Part shown: positions 51,858 through 61,024 of the stretch, piece by piece
How positions within the stretch are numbered: position 1 is the first letter of the stretch
Layout: every line of letters starts with the position of its first letter
Origin: Stieleria sedimenti
Lineage (GTDB): Bacteria > Planctomycetota > Planctomycetia > Pirellulales > Pirellulaceae
Reading direction: 5' to 3'
Assembly: GCF_025060895.1 (NCBI RefSeq)
Contig: NZ_JANZKV010000012.1
Coordinates: 61,157 to 125,156 of the forward strand
DNA: 64,000 nucleotides
Translations under genes and position numbers: made by a program
The notes under the pieces: generated by a model
The model's input: only the letters and a program-made list of their open reading frames with translations
Told to the model about the DNA's origin: nothing
The model's database searches: none

Positions 51858-54020
51858 GTGAAACAAATTCTGCAAAACCTCGGCAATGGGGAGACATTGT
51901 TAGCGGACATCCCGTGTCCGCGTCGGGCCTCGGGGAACGTCTTGATTGACAGCTCGCGTTCCTTGGTATCGCTCGGCACCGAGAAAATGCTGATCGATTT
52001 CGGAAAAGGCGGTTATTTGGCGAAAGCGAAATCCCAGCCGGACAAGGTCAAGCAAGTTCTCCAGAAGATCAAGACCGATGGTCTTTGGACGACGGTCGAT
52101 GCGGTCAAAGCGAAACTCGATGCCCCGATCCCACTCGGGTACAGCAACGTCGGGGTGGTGATCGAGTCGTCGCCGAACTCCGTTTTCGCGGTCGGTGATC
52201 GTGTTGTCAGCAACGGACCGCACGCGGAAATTGTCAGCGTTCCAGAAAACCTGGTCGCGAAAATCCCCGACGATGTGAGCGACGAATCCGCGGCGTACAC
52301 CGTGGTTTCGGCGATCGGGCTACAGGGCATTCGACTCATGAACCCGACACTGGGCGAACGTATCGTGGTCAGTGGACTGGGATTGATCGGCTTGCTGAGT
52401 GTGCAGATGCTGAGGGCGCACGGATGTGAAGTGATGGGCATCGATTTCGATCCGAAAAAACTGGAGTTGGCCCGAGCATTCGGTGCCACGACCGTCGATC
52501 TGTCCGCCGACGAAGACCCCGTTCGCGCGGCCGAACACTGGTGCGGCGGGAACGGCGTTGACGGTGTGCTGATCACGGCTTCGACCAATAGCGACGCACT
52601 GGTCCATCAAGCCGCAACGATGTGCCGAAAACGAGGGCGGATCGTTCTGGTCGGGGTGATCGGCCTGAATCTTCGACGCGCCGACTTCTACGAAAAAGAA
52701 CTGACCTTTCAAGTTTCATGTTCTTACGGACCGGGCCGATATGATCCCCAATATGAACAGCGCGGTTTGGACTATCCGTTCGGGTTGGTTCGCTGGACAG
52801 AGAAACGTAATTTCGAAGCCGTGTTGCAACTGCTCTCGACAAAACGAATCGACACGACGCCATTGACCACGCATCGCTATTCGTTTGACGAGGCGTTGAG
52901 AGGTTATCAAGCGATTCATGAACAGGGAGCGATGGGAATTGTCCTTGAGTACACCGGTGAAAGAGAACAGGATCGGCGGCAGAACCTGATTCGGACGGGG
53001 CAGGCGTCCGGCGACGATTTAAACCTCGTATCCGACGTCGGCCGGAAGGTCGACGGCGGATCCCCCGTCCTTGCGTTCATCGGGGCCGGAGCGTTTACGA
53101 CCCGCATGCTGTTGCCGCTGCTGCCGAAAGAGGACGTGGTGCGTCATTCGATCATCAGCGGTACCGGAGTCTCGGCGGCGCATGCGGCCAAGAAGTTTGG
53201 TTTTGCAATGTGCGGGACGGAGATGGAGAGCGTTCTGGTCGATCCCGCGGTTGATGCGGTCGTGATCACGACGCCCCATCAGACGCACGCTGATTTTGTG
53301 ATTCGAGCTTTGGAACACGGAAAACACGTGTTTGTCGAAAAGCCTCTGGCAATGGATCACAAGGAATTAGATGCCGTGCAAACGTGCTTGCAGTCGCGTC
53401 CCACACAGCGCCTATTTGTCGGCTACAACCGGCGGTTCTCGCCTCATACCGATGCCGTCAAGAATTGGCTTCGATCGGCACCGTGTTCCAAGGCCCTGAT
53501 TTTGACGGTCAATGCCGGCATGATTCCGGCCGACCATTGGACGCAAGACTTGGAACTCGGTGGCGGGCGGATTCTCGGCGAAGCCTGTCACTTTATCGAT
53601 CTTGCCCGTCATCTCGTCGACCACCCCATCACCGAGGTGAAAGCCAGGGCGATGACGGGTGGCGATGGTGCGTTGGGAGATTGCGTTGCCATTCACTTGT
53701 CGTTTGCGGATGGATCCATCGCAACGATCCACTACCTGGCCAACGGCAGCAAAGCGTTTCCCAAAGAACGAATCGAAGTCTTCGCCGGAGGAAAGGTTGC
53801 CGTGATCGATAATTTCCGGCGATCGTCTCTGATCGGCGAAAAACGTTCCCTCAAAACACGTCGTCAAGACAAGGGGCATGCGTCCGAACTGCGGGCATTT
53901 CTTCAAAAGGCTTGTCTCGAAGGCAGTTGGCCGATCCCTGCGGAGCAATTGTTCGAAGTCAGTCGTGCGACCATCGATGCGCACCTGCAGATTCGCGATC
54001 AACTGGCTCGATCCGGTTAA
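51858..54020 (+). CDS. bi-domain oxidoreductase (zinc-type alcohol dehydrogenase fused to Gfo/Idh/MocA)
   Basis: 720 aa from GTG 51858. Residues ~1-360 form a medium-chain dehydrogenase/reductase (IPLGYSNVGVVIESSP; VVSGLGLIGLLSVQMLRAHG for NAD(P) binding; RGRIVLVGVIGL). Residues ~400-720 form a Gfo/Idh/MocA enzyme (LAFIGAGAFTTRMLLPLL; KHVFVEKPLAMDHKE; LGEACHFIDLARHLV). The canonical zinc ligands (GHE near residue 60) of the first half are not obvious. The fusion is known in polysaccharide loci and probably performs successive redox steps on a nucleotide sugar; the substrate is unknown. Confidence 0.9.
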   Translation: MKQILQNLGNGETLLADIPCPRRASGNVLIDSSRSLVSLGTEKMLIDFGKGGYLAKAKSQPDKVKQVLQKIKTDGLWTTVDAVKAKLDAPIPLGYSNVGVVIESSPNSVFAVGDRVVSNGPHAEIVSVPENLVAKIPDDVSDESAAYTVVSAIGLQGIRLMNPTLGERIVVSGLGLIGLLSVQMLRAHGCEVMGIDFDPKKLELARAFGATTVDLSADEDPVRAAEHWCGGNGVDGVLITASTNSDALVHQAATMCRKRGRIVLVGVIGLNLRRADFYEKELTFQVSCSYGPGRYDPQYEQRGLDYPFGLVRWTEKRNFEAVLQLLSTKRIDTTPLTTHRYSFDEALRGYQAIHEQGAMGIVLEYTGEREQDRRQNLIRTGQASGDDLNLVSDVGRKVDGGSPVLAFIGAGAFTTRMLLPLLPKEDVVRHSIISGTGVSAAHAAKKFGFAMCGTEMESVLVDPAVDAVVITTPHQTHADFVIRALEHGKHVFVEKPLAMDHKELDAVQTCLQSRPTQRLFVGYNRRFSPHTDAVKNWLRSAPCSKALILTVNAGMIPADHWTQDLELGGGRILGEACHFIDLARHLVDHPITEVKARAMTGGDGALGDCVAIHLSFADGSIATIHYLANGSKAFPKERIEVFAGGKVAVIDNFRRSSLIGEKRSLKTRRQDKGHASELRAFLQKACLEGSWPIPAEQLFEVSRATIDAHLQIRDQLARSG

Positions 54021-54038
54021 CCGAAAACAAAGCACAAA

Positions 54039-55382
54039 TTGATCCGTTTTCAACAATGGCGCGTGCGTGGATCGGCATGGGTCACCCCACACCGAAAGAA
54101 GCTGGCGGAAAACCTGTTTTGGCTGACGGCCGACAAGGGAGTGCGGATCTTTCATGGGATTTTCATCGCCGCGGTCGTCGCGCGTTACCTGGGGCCGGCC
54201 GACTACGGACTGATCGCAGTTGCCGCTTCATTTCTGGCGATCATCACACCGCTGATCACGCTCGGCTTCGACAGCGTTGTCGTTCGCGAATTCGTGACAT
54301 CCGGGGACCGAAGCCGCCTCTTTTGGACCGTCTTTGCAACAAGGCTGCTGCTCGGAGTGCTTTCATATGCGGTGCTTTGTGGTCTGATCCTGACGCATCT
54401 GTTGCCCACGGACTCCAGCACCGAAGCCATTGTCTTGCTGATCGGTTGCATGCCGTTGACGACGCTGGCCTTCGATGTCCCACGGCTGATCTTTCAATCC
54501 GAGGTGCGCGAGAAATGGGTGGTCTGGATTGCAAACGTCGCATTGGCCATCGCGGCCATCGTCAAGCTGATCCTGGTTGCGGTCGAAGCCGATGTGACGA
54601 GTTTTGCCGCGGTCAATGCCTGCACCGTGTCAGTGACCGTGATGGCCACGATGGCGTCGGCCCGAATGCTGGACATCCTTCCCAAATTTGTGCGTCCGCA
54701 TTGGCAAACGTTCCTTCAACTGGCCCGTGAGTGCTGGCCGTTGATTCTGTCGGGGCTCAGCATCGCGCTCTACATGAACGTCGACGTCGTCATGCTTCGG
54801 CTGCTGGAAGACCCCGAGGTCGTGGGGATCTATTCCGTCGCCGCTCGGTTATCGACGTTCTGGTTCTTCATCCCCATGGCGCTGGCGCAAACCTTGTTTC
54901 CGGGATTGACCCGAGCGTTCGCCGATGATCAGTCCCAATACAAAGTTGCACTCTTTCGCTACTTGCGGCTGAACACTCTGGCAGGCTATGCCACGGTGGT
55001 CTTGGCTGAATTGTTTGTTCCACCATTGATTTACCTGTTATTCGGCAGTCAATACGTCGAGAGCGTTCCTTGCTTTCGGCTGCATGCGTTGGCAATTCTG
55101 TTTGTGTTTCTGGGCGTCGCTCGTGCACAACATTTGAATCTGGAAAAACTTCACATTTACGGAATGTGGGCGACCGTGGTTGGCGGCGTCATCAACATAC
55201 TGCTCAATTTCGCGTTGATCCCAGTGCTTTCTGCTACCGGCGCTGCCGCCGCGACGGTATTGAGCTTTGCCATCTCTGCCTTTGTGATGAGCTTTGTCTT
55301 CGAACGCACACGCTGGTTTGCGAAGCTTCAGTGGCTGACGCTTCGTAAGCCTTGGAAAACGAACCCTAGCAGCGAAGAATGA
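54039..55382 (+). CDS. oligosaccharide flippase, Wzx type
   Basis: 447 aa from TTG 54039. A cytoplasmic N-terminus is followed by ENLFWLTADKGVRIFHGIFI, typical of the polysaccharide biosynthesis/MATE-like flippases (PF01943). Twelve or so membrane helices are visible, with YLGPADYGLIAVAASFL and SGLSIALYMNVDVVMLRLL matching the family. Wzx turns the lipid-linked repeat unit to the periplasmic face, where Wzy joins units. It is coupled to the FkbM gene by a 4-bp overlap. Confidence 0.92.
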   Translation: MIRFQQWRVRGSAWVTPHRKKLAENLFWLTADKGVRIFHGIFIAAVVARYLGPADYGLIAVAASFLAIITPLITLGFDSVVVREFVTSGDRSRLFWTVFATRLLLGVLSYAVLCGLILTHLLPTDSSTEAIVLLIGCMPLTTLAFDVPRLIFQSEVREKWVVWIANVALAIAAIVKLILVAVEADVTSFAAVNACTVSVTVMATMASARMLDILPKFVRPHWQTFLQLARECWPLILSGLSIALYMNVDVVMLRLLEDPEVVGIYSVAARLSTFWFFIPMALAQTLFPGLTRAFADDQSQYKVALFRYLRLNTLAGYATVVLAELFVPPLIYLLFGSQYVESVPCFRLHALAILFVFLGVARAQHLNLEKLHIYGMWATVVGGVINILLNFALIPVLSATGAAAATVLSFAISAFVMSFVFERTRWFAKLQWLTLRKPWKTNPSSEE

Positions 55383-56137
55383 ACGTGACGAAATCGTTTC
55401 GATCAGCCATGCGGAAGAGTTTGTTGCTGATTCGTAATCAGTTGCTGCGCCCGCTGACACACCTGGTGGGCAAAGGGCCGTTTTCATCGGTGGCACTCGA
55501 CTATCTCGACTTGCAGCTTGTTACACTGATGGGACGTCGACGCGGCGGCGTGTTCGTGGAGGCGGGGGCCAATGACGGAATCAGCCAGAGCAACACCTAC
55601 TACCTGGAGAAGGTGCTTGGATGGAGCGGAGTGCTTGTCGAGCCGATGCCAGAGCTTGCATCGCTTTGCCGCAAACGCCGTCGGGGGGCGCGTGTGGTCA
55701 ACGCGGCCTTGGTGAGAGAGAATTACCCCAATCCGACTGTCAAGCTTGAGCGCGCCGGATTGATGAGTGTGATCAACGACGGTGTGTTGCAGGCGTCTGC
55801 GGTCGAAGACCACGTCCGGCAAGGCCGCGATGTGCAACGGCTTGATGAACAGGCGGCCGTCGAGGTTCCGGCACGAACGCTTCAGCAAATCTTAACGGAC
55901 GCTAACATTTCACATGTCGATTTTCTTTCGCTCGATGTCGAAGGGTATGAGCTCGAAGTATTGAAGGGAATCGCGTTTGACCAGACCACCTTCGACTGGA
56001 TTCTGGTGGAAGTACGCCCGTCCAATGAGCAGCAGATTGACGCGTTGCTGGGAAACCATGGCTACGTTTGGGAGCGGATCTGGCGCACTCCTTCGTATGC
56101 GAACAAAATCTATCGCCGCGCGAACCAGAGCAACTAG
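55379..56137 (+). CDS. FkbM family methyltransferase
   Basis: 252 aa; ATG overlaps the flippase stop. The SAM site is GVFVEAGANDGISQSNTYYL, followed by GVLVEPMPELASLCRKRR. The FkbM core HVDFLSLDVEGYELEVLKGI and WILVEVRPSNEQQIDALLG complete the fold. It resembles eukaryote-like FkbM members with a short N-terminal hydrophobic patch. It likely methylates a sugar hydroxyl of the repeat unit. Confidence 0.9.
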   Translation: MNVTKSFRSAMRKSLLLIRNQLLRPLTHLVGKGPFSSVALDYLDLQLVTLMGRRRGGVFVEAGANDGISQSNTYYLEKVLGWSGVLVEPMPELASLCRKRRRGARVVNAALVRENYPNPTVKLERAGLMSVINDGVLQASAVEDHVRQGRDVQRLDEQAAVEVPARTLQQILTDANISHVDFLSLDVEGYELEVLKGIAFDQTTFDWILVEVRPSNEQQIDALLGNHGYVWERIWRTPSYANKIYRRANQSN

Positions 56138-56139
56138 GC

Positions 56140-57075
56140 ATGCAGTTATTTCCGGTCCTGTTTACGATCTTCAACCGTCCTGAGCAAACACGCCAGACGT
56201 TCGACGCGATTCGGCTGGCCCAGCCCCATCGCCTTTACGTCGCCGCGGATGGTCCCCGGCCGGATCGTCACGACGACCTTGCCGCCTGTGAAGCAACACG
56301 CCAAATCCTTGACGAGGTGGATTGGGATTGTGAAGTCTTCACGCTTTACCGCGATCAAAATCTGGGCTGTAAACGCGCCATGGCGGAAGGCATCAGCTGG
56401 TTTTTCGAGCATGAACCGGCCGGTATCGTGATCGAGGATGACTGCGTCGCGGATCCGACTTTCTTTCGTCTCTGCAGCGAGTTGCTGGAGCGGTATGCCG
56501 ATGATCGGCGGATCGGAATGATCAGCGGGATCAATCACTACCAGGTGCAAAGCAACCGGGAGGACTCTTACCACTTCTCGAAACTCGGTCGCATTTGGGG
56601 TTGGGCGACCTGGCGTGATCGCTGGGCACTGTATGATGACACTCTGGATGCATACGCCGGGAAACTGAATGAACTGCGACGATCGATTGGCCAGACCGAG
56701 CGTTATCGACAGATGTTTTTTGCCATCCTGGATGCGGATCAATGCGGATCCATCTCAACTTGGGATTGCTACTGGGATCTCGCCCTGCACGCCAATGATC
56801 TGTTGACGGTTCGGCCGAAGTGCAATTTGGTGTCCAACGTCGGATTCGGTGACGGTGCCACACACACCGGTGGAAAAGCGCAGCAGCACATTTTGCAACG
56901 TGGTTCACTTGAGTTTCCGCTCCATCATCCTGCAACCGTCCAGCACGACCGGCATGCGGACCGGATTCACGAGCAGCGGCTTTATCCCAATTCCTGGATC
57001 CGTCGGCTTGCCCGAACGTTGGGGGCACGGAAGATGCTGAAGAAGATTCGAGGAATTTTCGCTTCTACCGCATGA
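56140..57075 (+). CDS. GT-A fold glycosyltransferase (GNT-I/sugar-transferase-like)
   Basis: I choose ATG 56140 (311 aa), 2 bp after the previous stop; the longer frame overlaps that gene. The opening FPVLFTIFNRPEQTRQTFDA and later GIVIEDDCVADPTFFRLCSE (acidic EDD metal site) match nucleotide-diphospho-sugar transferases of the GNT-I-like group. KLGRIWGWATWRDRWALYDD is also typical. Donor and acceptor are unknown. It ends in an ATGA overlapping a tiny open frame at 57072. Confidence 0.85.
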   Translation: MQLFPVLFTIFNRPEQTRQTFDAIRLAQPHRLYVAADGPRPDRHDDLAACEATRQILDEVDWDCEVFTLYRDQNLGCKRAMAEGISWFFEHEPAGIVIEDDCVADPTFFRLCSELLERYADDRRIGMISGINHYQVQSNREDSYHFSKLGRIWGWATWRDRWALYDDTLDAYAGKLNELRRSIGQTERYRQMFFAILDADQCGSISTWDCYWDLALHANDLLTVRPKCNLVSNVGFGDGATHTGGKAQQHILQRGSLEFPLHHPATVQHDRHADRIHEQRLYPNSWIRRLARTLGARKMLKKIRGIFASTA

Positions 57076-57263
57076 TTTTGGAGAGTATTGAGGCCGTTTT
57101 TGTTCGTCGCTCCTGCACCGGCGATGTGGTCCCCTTCATCAATGGGCGAAGATCGAAAACAATCTCCGTCAATGGATTGTTCGCTTGTGAACATTCCGGT
57201 GATGAACGAGGATGGAGAGCGTCCCTTGTGATCGCCTTGGGTGTTGGCCTCCTGCCGAGCTGA
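57072..57263 (+). CDS. possible small protein, 63 aa
   Basis: An open frame starts at an ATGA overlap with the preceding stop and ends 5 bp before the next gene, fitting the packing of this operon. The translation (ILESIEAVFVRRSCTGDV, ending VIALGVGLLPS) has no recognisable family, no membrane helix of full length and no strong ribosome site. It may be chance; without it the 193-bp gap is empty. Confidence 0.25.
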   Translation: MILESIEAVFVRRSCTGDVVPFINGRRSKTISVNGLFACEHSGDERGWRASLVIALGVGLLPS

Positions 57264-57268
57264 TAGTT

Positions 57269-58624
57269 GTGCTTCCAGTGAACATCGTCTTCTTTTCTCA
57301 CTACTACACGCCTGAGGGGAACGCTCCGGCTTCCCGCACTGCGGATCATTGTGCGCGGTGGGTGAAGGATGGTGGCGGGGCGCGAGTCACGGTGATTACC
57401 TGTGCCCCCAATGTGCCCGAGGGTCGCGTTTATCCGGGTTACCGAAATCGCTGGTGGCCACAACGGGAAACGGTCGATGGGGTTGATGTCGTTCGCGTCT
57501 GGACGTTCATCCAGAACAATCCAAGCCGGGCCGGACTGATTCTCAACTACCTCACCTATCTATTCTCTGCCCTGTTCGCGTTCGTGTTCTTCGTGCGGCG
57601 TCCGAGTGTGGTCGTCGCGACCACTCCCCAATTTTTTTGTGGAGTCACCGGGGTTCTGGCCAGTTGGTTGAAGTGGTGTCCGCTGGTGTTGGAAGTCCGC
57701 GACATCTGGCCGGAGTCGATTGTGACCGTCGGTGCGATTCGACGCGGAGTCATCATTCGAGCACTCGAATGGATGGAGCGTTGGATGTACCGCAGTGCCA
57801 ACCATATCGTCACGGTCGGCCCGGGCTACCGTGACAACATCCTTTCAAAGGTTGACGTGGCGAATCGAATTTCGATGGTGACCAACGGAGTGGACCCGAA
57901 ACAATTCAGCCCGGAAACCGACAGCGTTTCGTTCAAGGAACGTTACGAGCTGATGGGGAAATTCGTTTGTTCTTACGTCGGCACCGTCGGCATGGCGCAC
58001 GGATTGGATGTGATCATCAATGCGGCACGACGTTTCAAAGCGGTGGGGAGAGAAGACGTCGTTTTTCTGGTTGTCGGTGGCGGAGCCAAGCTGGAGCAAA
58101 TGCGACGAACCGTGGCCGAGCTGGGGCTCGGCGATCTGATCCGATTGACCGGTCGCCTGGATAAATCCGAGATCCCGCAGGTGCTCTCGGCTTCGGATGC
58201 CTGCTTGGTTCATCTCAGTAAAGTGGATTTGTTCGAACACGTTATCCCGTCCAAAATTTTTGAAACGATGGCCATGGAGCGGCCGATCATCATGGGCGTC
58301 CGCGGGCGTGCCCTGGACATCGTGCTCGCGGCCGAGAGCGGTGTTGCGATGGAACCGGAAAACGACGCCCAACTGTTTGAGATTCTGGATTGGATGATCG
58401 GCGCCCCCGACGCCGTCCGGAAGCTGGGGCGAAACGGCCGCAAGTTCGTGATCGAACACTTCAACCGAGACCAACTTGCGCGGGACATGTTGTCGATCAT
58501 CCGGCGCACGTCCCAAGGTGAAGTGTTTTGTCTTGAGGATCGAGACTGGGGGGAAGAGTCTGGCGGCCATTCAGACGACACGAACCTGACCCCTGTCGCC
58601 TCCTCCGGCGGCACTCGCCGCTGA
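57269..58624 (+). CDS. glycosyltransferase family 4, WbuB-like
   Basis: Start at GTG 57269 (451 aa; 57278 GTG is an alternative). The opening NIVFFSHYYTPEGNAPASRT and PLVLEVRDIWPESIVTVGAI are characteristic of the WbuB/CapM-type GT4 group. The donor domain has FVCSYVGTVGMAHGLDVIIN and VIPSKIFETMAMERPIIMG with Glu in the E-x-M-A motif. One or two hydrophobic segments (YLFSALFAFVFFV) suggest membrane association. It probably acts on the lipid-linked unit. The C-terminal ~30 residues are hydrophilic. Confidence 0.92.
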   Translation: MLPVNIVFFSHYYTPEGNAPASRTADHCARWVKDGGGARVTVITCAPNVPEGRVYPGYRNRWWPQRETVDGVDVVRVWTFIQNNPSRAGLILNYLTYLFSALFAFVFFVRRPSVVVATTPQFFCGVTGVLASWLKWCPLVLEVRDIWPESIVTVGAIRRGVIIRALEWMERWMYRSANHIVTVGPGYRDNILSKVDVANRISMVTNGVDPKQFSPETDSVSFKERYELMGKFVCSYVGTVGMAHGLDVIINAARRFKAVGREDVVFLVVGGGAKLEQMRRTVAELGLGDLIRLTGRLDKSEIPQVLSASDACLVHLSKVDLFEHVIPSKIFETMAMERPIIMGVRGRALDIVLAAESGVAMEPENDAQLFEILDWMIGAPDAVRKLGRNGRKFVIEHFNRDQLARDMLSIIRRTSQGEVFCLEDRDWGEESGGHSDDTNLTPVASSGGTRR

Positions 58625-58639
58625 CCGGCCGGCATTGCA

Positions 58640-60460
58640 ATGGCACCACGCCGCCTGTCTCGCCTGGCCGCGCTTCTTCGCTATCACCGACCCGGCCAAT
58701 TTGCCTGGCGACTGTACCGGACCGCGCAACGACACCTTCGCCGGCGTTTGCCCGAGCGGTTGGTTTTTCAAGTCGGACGCAGCCAAGCTGGCTGGAAACC
58801 CGGCGCCCAGGCCGCCTTCCTAGCGATCGCCGCACGCAGGTTACAGCTTTGGCCCGAGCGCAGCGTCGACGCCGCCGACATCGCCGCCGGGCAGTTTCGG
58901 TTCCTGAACCAAACCCGCGATCTGCGGATCCATGCTTTCGGCAATGATCCCCAAATTGACTGGAATCCAGAGGCGCCGCGGTTGTGGCGTTTTCATCTTC
59001 AGTGCCAGGAATACCTGACCGATCTGGCCGACCAGCCGGGCGCGGATGCCGCCTACAAAATCGTCCGCTCGTGGCTCGCTCAGCCGCGTCATCTGAGTCC
59101 GACGCGCGACCCCGATGCCTGGCACCCGTTTTGTATTTCAAGACGTTTGCCCGTCTGGCTTTCTCTGGCAGCCGCCCACGATCCACCCGCTGACATCTCG
59201 GAACCGTTTTGGCGCTGTGTTGCCGATCAGGTCCTCTGGCTACGTCGCAACTGTGAGTGGGACCTCGGTGGCAACCATTTGTTGGAGAATTTGTCTGCAC
59301 TCTATCTCGCAGACTCGTATCTGGACTTAGACGCTGCCGCCGGAGGGACATGGGTACAGCCGAGGTTGCTCGCCGAGTTGGACGAACAAATTCTGCCGTC
59401 GGGCGAGCACTACGAACGGGCGCCGACGTATCACGCGTTGATGATGGTCAGTGTTTTGCAATGCGCCGAAGCGGCCCGGTTTGCCCAGTCGAACAAGCTG
59501 GATCGGTTGCGGATCGTGATCAGCCAGATGTTTCAATTTGCGCAGTGGATTCGGCAACCTGACGGTCGCTTTCCCTTGCTGGCCGACTCGGCACGCGGCG
59601 AAACACCGGATTTGGACAAGCTGTTCGAATGGGCTGAGACCTTCTGGGATCCCGGCGCGCGAGGCAATCCAACCGTGGACTATTGGGCGACGCAAACCGA
59701 TCGCGGCGATCGATTGCTGTTTGACGTCGGCCCGCTCGGATGTGATCACTTGCCGGCCCACGCTCACGCCGACCTGCTGCAGATCACCGCCACGCTGGGC
59801 GGTCGCGACGCCATCGTCGACACCGGAAACTTCGAATACGAACCCGGTGAGTTGCGTCAACGTTGCCGCCGCACGTCGGCACACAACGTGTTGCAACTCG
59901 GATCGCGTGAACAATGCGACATCTGGTCCAGCTTTCGCATGGGCCGCCGAGCGAAGCAGCTATGGAAGCGACATGGGACGACGGATGGGTATTCGTGGTG
60001 CGCTGCGGCGCACGACGGTTTTGATTGCCCGGTGGGCCGGATCATTGTCTCCAGCGGATCCGCCTGGACCGTGATCGATTGGTTCCAGGGCTATCCTGGC
60101 AAGGTAATTGCGACGTCTCGGTTGCACTGGCATCCCGACTGGCGACTGACGCTCGGCCGCGATCGATCCATCGTCTCGGTGTACCATTGCGACGCCCCCG
60201 AGTCGATCTATAGGATTGAAAGTCTGGGCGAGTCGGCGGGATTATCGATTGAAGACAGCCTCTACTGTCCGGACTTTGGCCGACAGATCGGCAACCAGGT
60301 GGCCGTCAATGTCAAACGCTGCGATTCGAGCGGATGGCTTGGTTTCCATCTTCCCCTGCAAGCCGACCAAAGGTCTCCGGTTCCGCAAGTCCACTCGGAT
60401 GGCGGACGGCTGAACGTGACGTTGGGCGATGGCGTCGAGATCTCGATCGCTCTACTTTGA
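58640..60460 (+). CDS. heparinase II/III family protein
   Basis: 606 aa. The N-terminal ~360 residues form an alpha/alpha toroid-like part (GNHLLENLSALYLADSYLD; LPSGEHYERAPTYHALMM). The C-terminal heparinase II/III-like domain has HLPAHAHADLLQITATLGG, VDTGNFEYEP and CRRTSAHNVLQL. Such enzymes cleave uronic-acid polysaccharides by beta-elimination. No signal peptide is visible. In polysaccharide loci they may trim or clear stray polymer. This fits a glucuronate-containing product from ugd. Its 3' end overlaps mogA on the other strand by 9 bp. Confidence 0.88.
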   Translation: MAPRRLSRLAALLRYHRPGQFAWRLYRTAQRHLRRRLPERLVFQVGRSQAGWKPGAQAAFLAIAARRLQLWPERSVDAADIAAGQFRFLNQTRDLRIHAFGNDPQIDWNPEAPRLWRFHLQCQEYLTDLADQPGADAAYKIVRSWLAQPRHLSPTRDPDAWHPFCISRRLPVWLSLAAAHDPPADISEPFWRCVADQVLWLRRNCEWDLGGNHLLENLSALYLADSYLDLDAAAGGTWVQPRLLAELDEQILPSGEHYERAPTYHALMMVSVLQCAEAARFAQSNKLDRLRIVISQMFQFAQWIRQPDGRFPLLADSARGETPDLDKLFEWAETFWDPGARGNPTVDYWATQTDRGDRLLFDVGPLGCDHLPAHAHADLLQITATLGGRDAIVDTGNFEYEPGELRQRCRRTSAHNVLQLGSREQCDIWSSFRMGRRAKQLWKRHGTTDGYSWCAAAHDGFDCPVGRIIVSSGSAWTVIDWFQGYPGKVIATSRLHWHPDWRLTLGRDRSIVSVYHCDAPESIYRIESLGESAGLSIEDSLYCPDFGRQIGNQVAVNVKRCDSSGWLGFHLPLQADQRSPVPQVHSDGGRLNVTLGDGVEISIALL

Positions 60461-61024
60461 CTTCGGCCGAAAGGCCACCATCCGTTCCGGATGTGTTTCG
60501 AGTCGGGGCCCGTGCATCAGGTCGATGCAATAGGGGATGGCGGGGAAGACGGCGTCGAGACACTCGGCAATGGCTTTGGGTTTTCCCGGCAAGTTGACGA
60601 TCAGACTGTCTCCCAGCAGGCCGGCGGTCTGTCTCGATAGGATCGCCGTGGGAACTTTTTCCAGCGAGACCTTCCGCATCAATTCGCCGAATCCCGGCAT
60701 CATTCGATCGCAGACCGCTTCGGTGGCTTCCGGTGTCACGTCTCGCTTGGACGGCCCGGTGCCGCCGGTGGTCACGACCAGGCAGCAGCCTTCGATTTCG
60801 CAGAGTTGTCGTAGCGTCGCTTCGATCATCTCGCGGTCATCGGGAATCACCCGCGCGATCGGCTTCCACGGGCTCGTCAACACGTCGCTCAGGTAGGCGT
60901 CGATCGCCGGGCCGCCCAAGTCTTCGTACTCGCCCCGACTGGCGCGATCCGACACGGTCACGATGCCGATCTTGGCGGCACGGGGTTGATCGGCACTGGG
61001 TTGGTTTTGATCCGGTGGTGTCAT
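60452..61024 (-). CDS. mogA: molybdopterin adenylyltransferase (MogA/MoaB family)
   Basis: 190 aa with IGIVTVSDRASRGEYED and the MPT-binding signature TTGGTGPSKRDVTPEAT, then LSRQTAGLLGDSLIVNLPG. It adenylates molybdopterin in molybdenum-cofactor synthesis in the cytoplasm. MogA and MoaB are hard to separate by eye; length fits MogA. The ATG overlaps the stop of the M24 peptidase gene, with no other moa genes near, so the pairing seems fortuitous. Confidence 0.9.
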   Translation of the reverse strand: MTPPDQNQPSADQPRAAKIGIVTVSDRASRGEYEDLGGPAIDAYLSDVLTSPWKPIARVIPDDREMIEATLRQLCEIEGCCLVVTTGGTGPSKRDVTPEATEAVCDRMMPGFGELMRKVSLEKVPTAILSRQTAGLLGDSLIVNLPGKPKAIAECLDAVFPAIPYCIDLMHGPRLETHPERMVAFRPKSK

